From positions 1 through 64,000 of the forward strand of contig CADCVH010000094.1 of assembly GCA_902806085.1 (NCBI GenBank): a DNA stretch of 64,000 bases, in the 5' to 3' direction. The notes beneath the pieces were generated by a model. It was not told the origin of the DNA, searched no databases, and worked only from the letters and a program-made list of their open reading frames with translations. The position numbers and the translations under genes were made by a program. Below are positions 17,302 to 26,094 of this stretch, one piece after another (position 1 is the stretch's first letter; the number at the start of each line of letters is the position of its first letter). This DNA is from an uncultured Rubrobacteraceae bacterium. GTDB taxonomy: Bacteria > Actinomycetota > Rubrobacteria > Rubrobacterales > Rubrobacteraceae.

Positions 17302-17463
17302 TCAGCCCTTTTCGGGCTCCTCGTTCCCCCGGTGGGGCGAGATCACCGCCTCTACCCAGGCCGCGTCCACGCCCATGCGGCCCGCGACTTCTTCCACCCC
17401 CATCCCGGTGCGCCACAGCCTCTCGGCCTCTTCGGCCAGGCAGACTCCTCCGCGTTCTTCCAC
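17302..17463 (-). CDS. 53-residue helix-turn-helix-like protein
   Basis: GTG 17463 is preceded by GGAGGG at 5 nt, a strong ribosome site. The product contains AERLWRTGMGVEEVAGRMGV then DAAWVEAVIS, which has the spacing of a helix-turn-helix, so it may bind DNA. It is small enough to be a stand-alone winged fragment or an antitoxin-like protein, but no toxin partner is next to it. The longer frame to 17502 lacks a start signal. Function is inferred from one motif only. Confidence 0.5.
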   Translation of the reverse strand: MEERGGVCLAEEAERLWRTGMGVEEVAGRMGVDAAWVEAVISPHRGNEEPEKG

Positions 17464-17503
17464 GGCGACCCTCCTACACGCAACACCCGATGGGAAAAGC
17501 AAA

Positions 17504-17527
17504 GGCCGGGACGCAAACGTCCCGGCC
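17504..17527 (-). terminator. Intrinsic terminator with T-rich tail
   Basis: On the minus strand GGCCGGGACG, a 4-nt loop and CGTCCCGGCC are followed by TTTGCTTTTCCC. It sits 25 nt after the stop of the 43-residue basic protein. Confidence 0.85.
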
Positions 17528-17551
17528 TCCAGTTCTCTTAACAGCCCTTCT

Positions 17552-17683
17552 CTACTTCAGGAGGCCCTTCGCCTTGTTCACCGCCTTCTTCTCCGGCGAT
17601 CCGCCCGACTTCTTGCCCTTCTTGCCCCCGGCGGGCTTGCTGCCCCCTGCGGCCTTCTTGATCTGCTTCTCGATACCGGCCAT
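17552..17683 (-). CDS. 43-residue Lys/Gly-rich basic protein
   Basis: Starts MAGIEKQIKKAAGGSKPAGG, continues with KKGKKSGG and ends NKAKGLLK. About one third of residues are Lys and there is no acidic balance, so it should bind nucleic acid or another polyanion (inference). A canonical terminator follows, which argues for a real gene. AAGGAG lies about 13 nt before the ATG, longer than usual. The KAKGLLK tail resembles the KDLLK end of the CsbD-like protein at 254-436. Too short for homology-based naming. Confidence 0.6.
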   Translation of the reverse strand: MAGIEKQIKKAAGGSKPAGGKKGKKSGGSPEKKAVNKAKGLLK

Positions 17684-17761
17684 AAGCGCGGTCACGCTCC
17701 TTCTCTAGACCCCTTGATAGCCGCTTTTCTACCCTGCCGGACGGATGCCCAAACGGGGAAC

Positions 17762-18040
17762 CTAGCCCGTGGCGGGCAACTCCAGGCGCATGCCGGGGTA
17801 GATCTGGGCGCCGGAGAGGTCGTTCGCCTCCCGGATGACCTCGACGGCGACCCGCGGGTCCTCGGACGGCGGGTAATGCTCCGTCGCCACGGACCACAGC
17901 GTGTCCCCGGCGGAGACCGTGTAAACGATAGAGGGCGCCTCGGCGCCTGCCCCGCCGCCCGCGTACAGCGCGAACGCGAGGACGGCCGCGACGAACAGGG
18001 CCCCGATCCTTCTCCTGCGATAAACGTGTTCGTTCTTCAT
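17762..18040 (-). CDS. LysM domain protein, membrane-anchored or secreted
   Basis: 92 residues. A basic start and one hydrophobic segment (IGALFVAAVLAFALYAG) lead into a single LysM domain: YTVSAGDTLWSVATEHYP, DPRVAVEVIREANDL, and IYPGMRLELP. LysM binds GlcNAc-containing glycans, so it should sit on peptidoglycan outside the membrane. The arrangement resembles small LysM proteins found beside lexA in other actinobacteria, but no lexA is here. No ribosome site is visible upstream. Confidence 0.85.
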   Translation of the reverse strand: MKNEHVYRRRRIGALFVAAVLAFALYAGGGAGAEAPSIVYTVSAGDTLWSVATEHYPPSEDPRVAVEVIREANDLSGAQIYPGMRLELPATG

Positions 18041-18140
18041 TTACGAAAGGTACTGGAGGGGCAACCATTTCCCAACGGTTTTTCTGCCGACTCCGCGCGA
18101 CTGGTCCTCGTGCCGACGGGCCATTAGACTCTCCTGAACT

Positions 18141-18920
18141 ATGCGCTTTACGAAGATGCACGGTGCTGGCAACGATTTCCTGGTCTTCGACCCCGGCGAG
18201 GTCGAGGGCGCGGACCTGCCGGCCCTTGCCCGGCGTACCTGCGACCGGCACTTCGGGGTTGGGGCGGACGGCATCCTCGTCCCCGCTCCAACCGCGGACG
18301 CCGACCTTGAGATGGTCTACCTGAACTCCGACGGCTCGTACTCGGAGATGTGCGGCAACGGCCTGCGCTGCCTGGCCCGCTACGCCAGGGACTACGAGAT
18401 CGTGGAGGCCAACGCCCTGACCGTCGCGACCGGCGCCGGCGTAAAGAAGGTCATCCTCTTCGAGGACGGGTCCTCGCGGGTGGACATGGGCCCGCCCGCC
18501 TTCGCCCCGGAGGTAGAAGCCGGCGGCTTCCGCCTCCTGCGCGTCTCGATGGGCAACCCCCACGCCGTGGCGTTCCTGCAAGACCCCGAAGGGCTAGAAG
18601 CGCTTGACCTTCACGCCGCAGGGCCTCCGCTGGAGAACGATCCGCTCTTCCCCGAAGGGACGAACGTGGAATTCGTCCACGTCAGGGGGGCGCACGCGAT
18701 ACGAATGAGGATCTGGGAGCGCGGCGCCGGCGAGACGCTGGCCTCCGGCTCCGGCTCGTGCGCGGCTGCGGTGGCGGCGGTGGCCCTGGATCTGGCCGAA
18801 AGCCCCGTCAAGGTCCAGCTGGACGGCGGCGTCGTGGAGGTAGCGTGGTCAGGCGCCGGAGAGCCCGTCTACATGACCGGTCCCGCCGAGTACGTCTGCG
18901 AGGGTGAGATGCTCGGATAG
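18141..18920 (+). CDS. dapF: Diaminopimelate epimerase
   Basis: Interconverts LL- and meso-DAP for lysine and peptidoglycan synthesis. 259 residues with the two catalytic Cys: C71 in EMCGNGLRC and C207 in GSGSCAAA. Conserved N-terminus MRFTKMHGAGNDFLVFD. A TAGACT box ends 10 nt before the ATG with no ribosome site, so the leader is very short or absent. Transcribed alone, away from the lysC-dapA-dapB operon 5.4 kb upstream. Cytosolic. Confidence 0.95.
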   Translation: MRFTKMHGAGNDFLVFDPGEVEGADLPALARRTCDRHFGVGADGILVPAPTADADLEMVYLNSDGSYSEMCGNGLRCLARYARDYEIVEANALTVATGAGVKKVILFEDGSSRVDMGPPAFAPEVEAGGFRLLRVSMGNPHAVAFLQDPEGLEALDLHAAGPPLENDPLFPEGTNVEFVHVRGAHAIRMRIWERGAGETLASGSGSCAAAVAAVALDLAESPVKVQLDGGVVEVAWSGAGEPVYMTGPAEYVCEGEMLG

Positions 18921-18921
18921 C

Positions 18922-18953
18922 CGTCGGGCACCGGCTCTTCCCGGCGTCCGACG
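18922..18953. terminator. Bulged hairpin between convergent dapF and response-regulator genes
   Basis: CGTCGG (18922-18927) pairs with CCGACG (18948-18953), and CCGG (18931-18934) with CCGG (18941-18944), around a 6-nt loop. It can serve both directions. Confidence 0.55.
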
Positions 18954-18957
18954 CCTC

Positions 18958-19611
18958 CTACTTCAGCTTTACCAGGCCGTGGCGGTAGGCGAAGAGGAGG
19001 GCTTGCAGGCGCGAGTGGACGCCCAGCTTGTTCAAGATGTTCATCATGTGGGTGCGTTCGGTGTCCACGCTCATGTGGAGGCGGGCCGCGATCTCCTTGT
19101 TGGAGAGGCCTTCGGCGAGGGTCTGGAGCACCTCGCGCTCGCGGCGGGTGATCTGGCCTATGCTTACCCGCGCTTCGCGCTCCTCTTCGCGGTTCTGGCC
19201 GGCGATTCTGAGAAGCTCGACCAGCTCCTGCGGGGACAGGAGGGTCTCCCCGGCGGCCAGGCGTCGCGTCGCGTCCAGGATCTCGTCCACGTCGGCGGAC
19301 TTGTGGAGGACGCCCGCGGCCCCGGCCTCCACGGCCCGGGCGTGCTCCGCCTTGTCCAGGCTGGCCGTCAGGATGAGGGCGACGAAATCCCGGTTGGCCT
19401 CGCGCAGCTCCCGGATCAACTCCACGCCTTCCCCGTCGGGCAGGGTGAGGTCTATGATACCCAGGTCGGCCTCCAGGCCAGGCGCCTCCCGGCGGGCCTC
19501 GGACAGCGACCCGGCCTGGGCGACGACCTCGAACTCGGGCTCCTGGTCGAAGATGAACGCGAGCGTTTGCCTGAACGACGCGTGGTCCTCGACGAGCAAG
19601 ATTCGCTGCAT
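18958..19611 (-). CDS. NarL/FixJ-type response regulator
   Basis: 217 residues. The receiver domain has DH near 10, the phospho-acceptor Asp in IIDLTLPDGEG near 54, and a Lys near 104. A LuxR-type DNA-binding domain closes the protein (ITRREREVLQTLAEGLSNKE, then IAARLHMSVDTERTHMMNIL). ATG 19611 follows AGGAAAGAG. It lies 91 nt downstream of the histidine kinase on the same strand, so the two form a cognate pair. Its target is unknown; a duplicated 19-bp element 2 kb away is a candidate. Confidence 0.92.
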   Translation of the reverse strand: MQRILLVEDHASFRQTLAFIFDQEPEFEVVAQAGSLSEARREAPGLEADLGIIDLTLPDGEGVELIRELREANRDFVALILTASLDKAEHARAVEAGAAGVLHKSADVDEILDATRRLAAGETLLSPQELVELLRIAGQNREEEREARVSIGQITRREREVLQTLAEGLSNKEIAARLHMSVDTERTHMMNILNKLGVHSRLQALLFAYRHGLVKLK

Positions 19612-19702
19612 CTCTTTCCTTTCAGGAAAAGGCCCGATGCCCCGGCTTGCGGGGAAATATAACAGCATCGCCGCCGCAGGGTCTCCCTCGCGGGGCCCGC
19701 CG

Positions 19703-21529
19703 TCACGCCTTCCCGTTGGGCCCGTCGTCTCCGGCGATGAGATCCGGCGGTACGCGGAGGCGCACGAGCGTGCCCCTGCCGGGTTCGGCCTCCATCTCCA
19801 ACTCCCAGCCCAGGGATTGCGCCCGCTCGCGCATCCCCGTAAGCCCCATCCCGGCGGGGGTCCCAGGCCCGAAGCCCCGGCCGTCGTCCTGGACCTCGAT
19901 CCGCTCCTTTCCGACCGAGACCGTGACGCGGCGGGCGGCGGAGTGGCGACGGACGTTGGCGAGGGCCTCCTGGACCACGCGCGCGACCTCGATGGCCCGC
20001 GGGCCGCGAAGCGAGGCGGGGAAGTCCCCGGCGGCGGAGAGCTCGAACGAGCAGTCTGGGGCCATCTGGCGGTTCAGCTCCACGATGGACTCGATCGAGC
20101 GCAGGAGGGTCTGCTCCCCGGCACCCTCCAGCCGCAGGTCGTAGATGGCTTCCCTTATCCCCGCCACCGAGCGCTCGAGGGCCTCCACCTGACGCTCCGC
20201 CTCCGGTCCGCGGCCCGCGCCCCCGGGCATCCTCGAGAAGAGCCGCAAGGACTGGAGGGCGTAGGTGAGGTCCTGCAGGACCACGTCGTGCAGCTCGCGG
20301 GCTATCCGTCGCCGCTCGGCCTCCCGGATCTCACCCAGCGCCTCCTCGGCCCGCTTCTGCTCCGTAATGTCCTTGACGAAGCCCTCGTAGAGGACCACCC
20401 TACCCCCGTCGTCGCGGACGGCGCGCGCGTTGACGGAGGTCCAGGCCACCTTTCCGTCCCCACGGATGACCCGCATCTCGAAGTCCTGCACCATGCCGTC
20501 GCGCTGGATCAGGCGGCCGAACTCCTCCCTGCGGCCCGGCTCGGCGTAGATCTGGTCCCCGATGCTCGAAATGCTCTCCAGCAGATCCTCGGGGGAGGAG
20601 TACCCGTACATGCGCGCCAGGGCAGGGTTGGCCGTCAGGTATCTCCCGTCGGCCGTGGTCTGGAAGATGCCCTCCACGGCGTTCTCGAAAATGGAGCGGT
20701 AGTTCTCCTCGGCCTCGCGTCTCTCTTCCTCGGCCTTCAGGCGCTCCGTGATGTCTTCGTGGATGAGCACGACTTCCTGGATGCCCCCGTCCGCGGTTTT
20801 GACAGGATAAATGAACGCCCGTACCCAGCGATAGACGACCTCGCTCGCGTCCGGTATGGACGCGTCCGGCTCGTACTGGATCGGTGGGATCACGGTCGCC
20901 TCCCCCGCGAACCCGCGTTCGACGTAGGGCATCACGCCCTTCTCGACGAGTTGGGGGTCTTGCAGCACGTTGTATTCCGGGATCCTATCGAGCGTGACGC
21001 CCCAAAGCTTCTCCCAGGCGCGGTTGACCCGCAGCGTCCGGCCCTCGGGGGAGAAGATCTGGATGCTCAAAGGGGACTGCTCGATCATCAACCGGAAACG
21101 CGTCTCGGAGTCGCGTAGCGCCGCCTCGGCCTCGCGGCGGCGCCTGCGGACCTCCGCGTCCCCGAGCTCCCGCTCTATGGCGGAGTTGAGGCGCGTGAGG
21201 TTGTCCTTCATTATGTAATCGTGGGCCCCGGCCTTCATGGCCGAGACCGCCGCGTCCTCGCCGATCCGGCCGCTCACGATGATGAACGGCAGGTCCACCA
21301 AGCCCTTGCCCCGCACGAGGTCCAGCGCCCCGAGCGAGTTGAAGGCCGGCATGGAGTGGTCGGAGATCACGAGATCCCACACCTCCTCCGCCAGGGCGGC
21401 CTCCATGCCGGCGGCGGTCTCAACCCGTCTTGAGACCGGATCGTAGCCGCCGCGCCTGAGCTCGCGAAGAAGTAGCAACGCGTCGTTCTCGGAGTCTTCG
21501 ACGAGCAACACCCTGAGCGGGACACCCAC
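19703..21529 (-). CDS. Receiver-PAS-PAS histidine kinase (HisKA_3 class)
   Basis: 608 residues. An N-terminal receiver domain (Asp57 in VISDHSMP) is followed by two PAS domains (about 140-260 and 275-390), a HisKA_3 dimerisation helix with the phospho-His H414 in ARELHDVVLQD, and a HATPase end (DDGRGFG, GMGLTGMRERA). No membrane helix is present, so it senses a cytosolic signal, perhaps redox or light; the PAS ligand is unknown. The receiver at the front suggests input from another kinase or feedback. GTG start at 21529. Upstream partner of the response regulator. Confidence 0.9.
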   Translation of the reverse strand: MGVPLRVLLVEDSENDALLLLRELRRGGYDPVSRRVETAAGMEAALAEEVWDLVISDHSMPAFNSLGALDLVRGKGLVDLPFIIVSGRIGEDAAVSAMKAGAHDYIMKDNLTRLNSAIERELGDAEVRRRRREAEAALRDSETRFRLMIEQSPLSIQIFSPEGRTLRVNRAWEKLWGVTLDRIPEYNVLQDPQLVEKGVMPYVERGFAGEATVIPPIQYEPDASIPDASEVVYRWVRAFIYPVKTADGGIQEVVLIHEDITERLKAEEERREAEENYRSIFENAVEGIFQTTADGRYLTANPALARMYGYSSPEDLLESISSIGDQIYAEPGRREEFGRLIQRDGMVQDFEMRVIRGDGKVAWTSVNARAVRDDGGRVVLYEGFVKDITEQKRAEEALGEIREAERRRIARELHDVVLQDLTYALQSLRLFSRMPGGAGRGPEAERQVEALERSVAGIREAIYDLRLEGAGEQTLLRSIESIVELNRQMAPDCSFELSAAGDFPASLRGPRAIEVARVVQEALANVRRHSAARRVTVSVGKERIEVQDDGRGFGPGTPAGMGLTGMRERAQSLGWELEMEAEPGRGTLVRLRVPPDLIAGDDGPNGKA

Positions 21530-21650
21530 CTAGGTATCCTCCCCGGGGACCCGCTTCGGCAAGATGAGCAGCATCGCGTCCATCGGAAACGTCAACCTAT
21601 TCTATTGGGGTCCCCGGTCCGGGGCAAACCCGGGGGTAAAAATCCGTAAA

Positions 21651-21669
21651 TCACTCATTTGGGGGATGC
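21651..21669 (+). repeat. 19-bp direct repeat, copy 1
   Basis: TCACTCATTTGGGGGATGC. Matches copy 2 at 16 of 19 positions. A likely regulator site in the divergent promoter region. Confidence 0.5.
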
Positions 21670-21832
21670 CGCCCGCCGCGGCGTGCCGGATACTCTTTTG
21701 CAAGCGGCCGTGTCCTTTCCCCCCTCCTAGGACACGGCCCCTATTTAAGCCGGGCCGGCACCGTTTCCCCCCTCCTTCGCCGGCCCACCTCTCTTTGCGG
21801 CGCGGGAGGCGGAGGAACGCGGGCCGCCAAGT

Positions 21833-21851
21833 TCATCCATTTGCGGGATGC
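21833..21851 (+). repeat. 19-bp direct repeat, copy 2
   Basis: TCATCCATTTGCGGGATGC, 182 bp downstream of copy 1 in the same orientation and just before the TATATT box. Confidence 0.5.
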
Positions 21852-21957
21852 GCTTCCCCACCGGCGGCGGGTATATTGTGCGGACCGGCGTATCGGTTAC
21901 GGACAGAGAGCGTGAGGACCAGGGGACCATGGGCTACCGCGTCGGAACCGAAGAGGC

Positions 21958-22401
21958 ATGAAAGAGCAGGTGATCCTGCTCGTCGAAGACAACCCGGACG
22001 ACGAGCTGTTGATGCTGCGCGCCCTCGCCAAGAACGACGTTACCGGCGGGGTCGTCGTGGTCCGCGACGGCGTCGAGGCCCTGCACTACCTTTTCGCCAC
22101 CGGGCCCTACGCCGGCCGGAGCGCCGAAGGGATGCCGCGCCTGATCCTGCTAGACCTGAAGCTGCCGAGGCTCAACGGCCTCGAAGTCCTCGCGCGCCTG
22201 CGCTCCGACGAACGCACGCGGCTCCTGCCGGTCGTGATCCTGACCTCCTCCAACGAGCGCCAGGACGTCATCGACGGTTACGGCCTGGGCGCGAACTCCT
22301 ACGTCCGAAAACCCGTGAACTTCAAGGAGTTCGTCGGCACCGTCGAGCAACTCAAGCGCTACTGGCTCAACCTGAACGAGGCGCCCCCGGTGGTCGCGTA
22401 G
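21958..22401 (+). CDS. Rcp1-like single-domain response regulator
   Basis: 147 residues, receiver domain only. The acidic pocket lies in LLVEDNPDDE, the phospho-acceptor is D66 in LLDLKLPRLNG, and the switch Thr and Lys are in ILTSSN and YVRKPV. The Rcp1 family partners phytochrome-type kinases, but no such kinase is in the window; it may exchange phosphate with the receiver-bearing kinase encoded divergently. No output domain, so it acts by protein contact. Confidence 0.88.
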   Translation: MKEQVILLVEDNPDDELLMLRALAKNDVTGGVVVVRDGVEALHYLFATGPYAGRSAEGMPRLILLDLKLPRLNGLEVLARLRSDERTRLLPVVILTSSNERQDVIDGYGLGANSYVRKPVNFKEFVGTVEQLKRYWLNLNEAPPVVA

Positions 22402-22445
22402 GCGCCCGCCGCGGAAGCCGAGCCACCGGCAGGGGACGCCCCCGG

Positions 22446-23759
22446 TCAGCGGTCCCCGGTCAGCTCCGCCTCCATCTCGTCCACGAACTGGCGGGCGGTG
22501 CGCCCGGAGCGCCCCGCGTGCCAGCGGTCCCAGAGGACTGCCCTCTCGGCGAGCTCCCCCTCGGGGATGCCCAGGCCCCTGGCCCTGGCGAGCCCGGCCA
22601 CGATCTCGAGGTACTCCCTCTGGTTGGGGGCCATGAAGGTTAGCCGCAGCCCGAACCGGGCTGCCAGGGAGAGCTTCTCCTGCATGGTGTCGCGGGCGTG
22701 CACGTCGTCATCGGCATCCCCAACGCCGTCCCCCCGGTCGGAGAAGCTCTCCCTGATCAGGTTCCGGCGGTTGGAGGTGGCGTAGAGTCGGACGTTCCCG
22801 GGGGGCTCCTCGACGCTGCCTTCCAGCAGCGCCTTGAGCGCCTTGTACTCGACCTCGTGCTCCTCGAAGGAGAGGTCGTCGACGAAGAGCACGAAGCGCG
22901 GCGCCCTCCCGCGCAGAGAGTCCAGCACCAGCGGCAGGTCGCGCAGGTCCTCCTTCGCCACCTCTACGAGCCTCAGGCCCCGGCCCGCGTATTCGTTCAG
23001 GAGGGCCTTGACGGTCGAGGACTTGCCCGTTCCCGGCGGGCCGTAGAGGAGGACGTGGTGGGCCGGCAGCCCGGCGAGGAAGCGCTCGGTGTTCTCGACC
23101 AGGGGCTTCCGCTCGCGCCCGGAGGAGATCAGGCCGGAGAGGCGCACCGGATCCGGGTTGGGCACGGCCCGCAGCCCCTCACCGTCCCAGCGGAACGCCC
23201 GGTGCTTGCCGAAAGGCCCGGCGCCGTGACGCGCGAAGTGGCCCGCCAGGAGATCCACCGAAGATCCCCAGTCTTGCGCGGCGGCGAGCTTGCGGGCTAC
23301 CTCGGCGCGGGGAGAGTCTTCCCAGGTATGCGTAGGGTCCGACCAGGGAACCCAGATCCCGGCGAGTCCCGGCACCGCCCCCTCGACCATGCCGAGCAGC
23401 GTCTCCGCGTCCAGCTCGAAGAGCATCCGCAGCGTCCGGAGGTCGAGCCGCGCCTGGTCCAGAACCGCGCCGCGCAACCCGTCCCTCTCGGCCCTCAGGC
23501 TGAGGGGATTCTCGTCGTCCAGCAGCCGCCCCACCAGGTGGGACTGCCAGGCATCGGGCAACAGGCGGTCCGCATCCGAGGCCAGCCCTTCCCACAGCCC
23601 CCCGAAAACACCCGCCACCGAAGGCGGGTCCGGCCGCGGGGCCGCCAGAACCTCCAGAAGTCCCAGAAGATCCCGCACCACGGGCGAACCGAGCACCCCG
23701 CGCAGCACGCCCAACCCCCGCGCCCGCAGCAACAACGTCTCGATGTTCGCCCCCTGCAT
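22446..23759 (-). CDS. DUF815 AAA-type ATPase
   Basis: 437 residues. An N-terminal helical region of about 200 residues precedes an AAA+ ATPase: Walker A GPPGTGKSS, Walker B FVLFVDDLSFEE, and the sensor segment LYATSNRRNLI. DUF815 proteins are uncharacterised ATPases. ATG 23759 was chosen; the longer frame begins inside a TAAAGT box that ends 10 nt before it, so the leader is very short. The gene faces away from the ABC operon behind it. Cytosolic. Confidence 0.85.
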   Translation of the reverse strand: MQGANIETLLLRARGLGVLRGVLGSPVVRDLLGLLEVLAAPRPDPPSVAGVFGGLWEGLASDADRLLPDAWQSHLVGRLLDDENPLSLRAERDGLRGAVLDQARLDLRTLRMLFELDAETLLGMVEGAVPGLAGIWVPWSDPTHTWEDSPRAEVARKLAAAQDWGSSVDLLAGHFARHGAGPFGKHRAFRWDGEGLRAVPNPDPVRLSGLISSGRERKPLVENTERFLAGLPAHHVLLYGPPGTGKSSTVKALLNEYAGRGLRLVEVAKEDLRDLPLVLDSLRGRAPRFVLFVDDLSFEEHEVEYKALKALLEGSVEEPPGNVRLYATSNRRNLIRESFSDRGDGVGDADDDVHARDTMQEKLSLAARFGLRLTFMAPNQREYLEIVAGLARARGLGIPEGELAERAVLWDRWHAGRSGRTARQFVDEMEAELTGDR

Positions 23760-23820
23760 ACGGGGAGGCACTTTACAGCACGCCACCACTGGCGGCTTGT
23801 CGGCAGGCTCCAGTTGACAC

Positions 23821-24681
23821 CTACGTGTATATATCCCGGCGGCGGAAGGCGAGGACCGCTAGAAGCATCAGCGCGAGGGCGACGAGCGCGAGGCCCCAGA
23901 AGTTCGTCCAGTCGATGCCGTCTTCTATGGCGGAGCCGTGGTAGTAGAACGCGGAGACGGGCTGGAGGTTTTCGAGGTCTTCTGAGATGCGGCCGAGGGT
24001 GTTGAGGAGGTACATCGCGAAGAGGAGAGAGGCGGGGATGGCTATCGCGAGCGCCCGGCGGTGGAAGACGGCCGAGCAGAGCATGGCGACGCCGCCGAAG
24101 AGGAGGCACAGGGGCCACACGTTCAGGACCGCGGCGATCGTGCTTCCGAGGGGGAGGTCCACGTCCATGAGGATCGCGGTGGCCTGGGTCAGGGCGCCCA
24201 TGAGGGCCAGGATCCCCAGCAGCGAGAGGGCTATGGAGGCGAAGCTCCCGACGACGAGCTGCCAGCGCGGGATCGGGTTCCCGAGCAAGACGTCCATGGT
24301 GCCCCGCTCCTCCGCGCCGGCTATGGTCCCGGCCGCCGCCAGGATCGGGAAGAACGCCAGGGCCAGCGGGGCCAGCAAGAAGACCTGCGAGTTCATGTAG
24401 TTCTCGACGTCGCCGAGGTCCGTGATCCCGAAGGCTTCGAGCATCCCCTGCGGGTAGGCCTCCAGGAGCCTGTTCATCTGCTCCGCGCTTGCGCTGAACG
24501 TGGTGTACGAGGCGACTATAGCCGCGCTGTAGAGCCCGAGCGCCGTCCCCCAGATCAGCACCCCCCTCGACTGGAGCCTCACCGTCCGGAGGACCAGCGC
24601 CGGAAGCGTCCCCAGGGGCGCCGCGCGCCTGGCCGCGTGCCGGCCCCGCCCGCCCTTCCTGCGCAAACCCGCGACGCTCAT
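23821..24681 (-). CDS. ABC-2 type transporter permease
   Basis: 286 residues, six membrane helices after a basic N-terminal stretch of about 30. ERGTMDVLLGNPIPRWQLV is the cytosolic coupling loop typical of ABC-2 permeases. The start ATG overlaps the stop of the ATPase gene (ATGA), so the two are translationally coupled. One permease plus one ATPase could form a homodimeric exporter or a bacitracin/linearmycin-type resistance pump; the substrate is unknown. End of the operon headed by the GbsR regulator. Confidence 0.9.
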   Translation of the reverse strand: MSVAGLRRKGGRGRHAARRAAPLGTLPALVLRTVRLQSRGVLIWGTALGLYSAAIVASYTTFSASAEQMNRLLEAYPQGMLEAFGITDLGDVENYMNSQVFLLAPLALAFFPILAAAGTIAGAEERGTMDVLLGNPIPRWQLVVGSFASIALSLLGILALMGALTQATAILMDVDLPLGSTIAAVLNVWPLCLLFGGVAMLCSAVFHRRALAIAIPASLLFAMYLLNTLGRISEDLENLQPVSAFYYHGSAIEDGIDWTNFWGLALVALALMLLAVLAFRRRDIYT

Positions 24682-25580
24682 CTTTCGCCTCCGTTCTTCC
24701 CGTAGTAGGTCAGGAAGATCTCCTCCAGGCTCGGCCGCTCGTACTCCAGGCCCACGAGCCGGTGCCTGGCGGCCAGTTTGACCAACGCGTCCGGCTCCGA
24801 GTGGAGCGTGAACGAGAGCTTTGGCCCGTCGGCCTTCAAACCTTCGACGCCGGGCAGCGCGGCGAAGGGCTCGCCGCCCACGGGTTCGTCGAAGGTGAGC
24901 GTGACGTGCCGGAAGGCCTTGTCCACCAGCCGGTGCGTCGGCTCCACGTCCACCAGCTCCCCCTCGCGGATGATCCCGACGCGGTCGCAGACCCGCTCGA
25001 CCTCGCTGAGCACGTGCGAGGAGAAGAACACGGTCCGCCCCTCGGCCTTCGTCTCCTCGACAACGTCGAGGAACTCCTCCTGCACCAGGGGGTCGAGGCC
25101 GCCGGTCGGCTCGTCCAGGATCAGGAGCGGCGGCCTGTGGAACAGGGCCTGTATGAGCCCGATCTTCTGCTTGTTCCCCCGCGAGAGCCGCCGCATCGGC
25201 CGGTGCAGATCCGCCCCGAACCGCCCAGCCAGCTCCCGCGCGTACCCGAGGTCCCCCACCCCGCGCATCCGGGCGAAGAACCTGAGCAGCCCCTCGCCCG
25301 TCGTCTTGTCCTCCAGGGCGAACTCCCCGGGCAGGTTGCCGACCCGCGCCCGCACCTCCACGCTCTCCCTCTGGATATCGAGCCCGAAGACCTCGGCCCG
25401 CCCGCCCGTCGGCCTCATGAACCCCAGCAACGTCCGAATAGTGGTGGTCTTGCCCGCGCCGTTGGGCCCCAGAAAGCCGAAGACCTCGCCCTCGTTCACC
25501 TCTAGGTCCACGTCCTTTATCCCGCGGCCCTTGCGGCCGTAGACCTTGGTGAGTCCCTCGGTCCGTATCGCCGTGCCCAC
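24678..25580 (-). CDS. ABC transporter ATP-binding protein
   Basis: 300 residues. Walker A GPNGAGKTTT, signature LSRGNKQKIG (a degenerate LSGGQ), Walker B LLILDEPTGGLD and the switch His in FFSSHVL. The C-terminal 80 residues are the DUF4162-like extension of drug and polysaccharide exporters. Lies 12 nt after the regulator gene and overlaps the permease by 4 nt. Confidence 0.93.
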   Translation of the reverse strand: MGTAIRTEGLTKVYGRKGRGIKDVDLEVNEGEVFGFLGPNGAGKTTTIRTLLGFMRPTGGRAEVFGLDIQRESVEVRARVGNLPGEFALEDKTTGEGLLRFFARMRGVGDLGYARELAGRFGADLHRPMRRLSRGNKQKIGLIQALFHRPPLLILDEPTGGLDPLVQEEFLDVVEETKAEGRTVFFSSHVLSEVERVCDRVGIIREGELVDVEPTHRLVDKAFRHVTLTFDEPVGGEPFAALPGVEGLKADGPKLSFTLHSEPDALVKLAARHRLVGLEYERPSLEEIFLTYYGKNGGER

Positions 25581-25592
25581 CGTCTCTCCTCT

Positions 25593-26069
25593 CTACCCGG
25601 CCCCGCCGTTCAGGCGCCGCTTCTCCTCGTCCCAACGCCCGAGCGCGGCGGGCAGCTCCCGCTTCCAGAAGGCGTAGAAGTCCCGCATCTCTTCGAGGTT
25701 GCGCCTGGCCTCGGGGTCCTCAGAGTCGAGGATCTTCAGGCCGCGCTCGGCCATCTCCTGGAACACCCCGATCAGGGCCAGCTGCTGCCGCGTCGTCTCC
25801 TGCCACGCGTGGGGCTGCATCCGAAAGTAGTCGCGCCGCTCACCCGGCCTGCTCACCCGCCGCACCATCCCCATCTGCACGAGCGTCCGCGTCGCCTGGC
25901 TTATAGAGCCCCGGCTGGCCCTGAGCTCCCCCGCCAACTCCTCCGCCGACCGCTCCGGCGGGTCCGCGGTCAACAGCGCCCCCAGCACCCGCCCCAACAT
26001 GCGCGACCCCCCGGCCCGCTCAAAGAGAAGCCCGAAATCCTCCGCGTAATGCAGATGCGCCTCGTCCAT
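25593..26069 (-). CDS. GbsR/MarR-type transcriptional regulator
   Basis: 158 residues. The winged helix-turn-helix (RSAEELAGELRASRGSISQA) is followed by TRTLVQMGMVRRVSRPGERR and a helical C-terminus, as in GbsR proteins that often control adjacent transporters. ATG 26069 starts at MDEAHLHYAEDFG; an upstream ATG at 26084 is possible. First gene of the regulator-ATPase-permease operon. A double repeat operator just upstream points to autoregulation. Confidence 0.88.
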   Translation of the reverse strand: MDEAHLHYAEDFGLLFERAGGSRMLGRVLGALLTADPPERSAEELAGELRASRGSISQATRTLVQMGMVRRVSRPGERRDYFRMQPHAWQETTRQQLALIGVFQEMAERGLKILDSEDPEARRNLEEMRDFYAFWKRELPAALGRWDEEKRRLNGGAG

Positions 26070-26094
26070 GACCCAACCATACATCTTTCATAGG

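Larger units (their letters stand above)
21530..21957. other. 428-bp intergenic region, promoters and repeated element
   Basis: Lies between the divergent histidine-kinase and Rcp1-like genes. No credible ORF. It holds two copies of a 19-bp element and a TATATT box near 21871 that could drive the plus-strand regulator. Confidence 0.5.

Noticed and set aside
19028-21118. 696-residue plus-strand ORF
   Set aside because: Antisense to the response regulator and histidine kinase; no start signal or motif.
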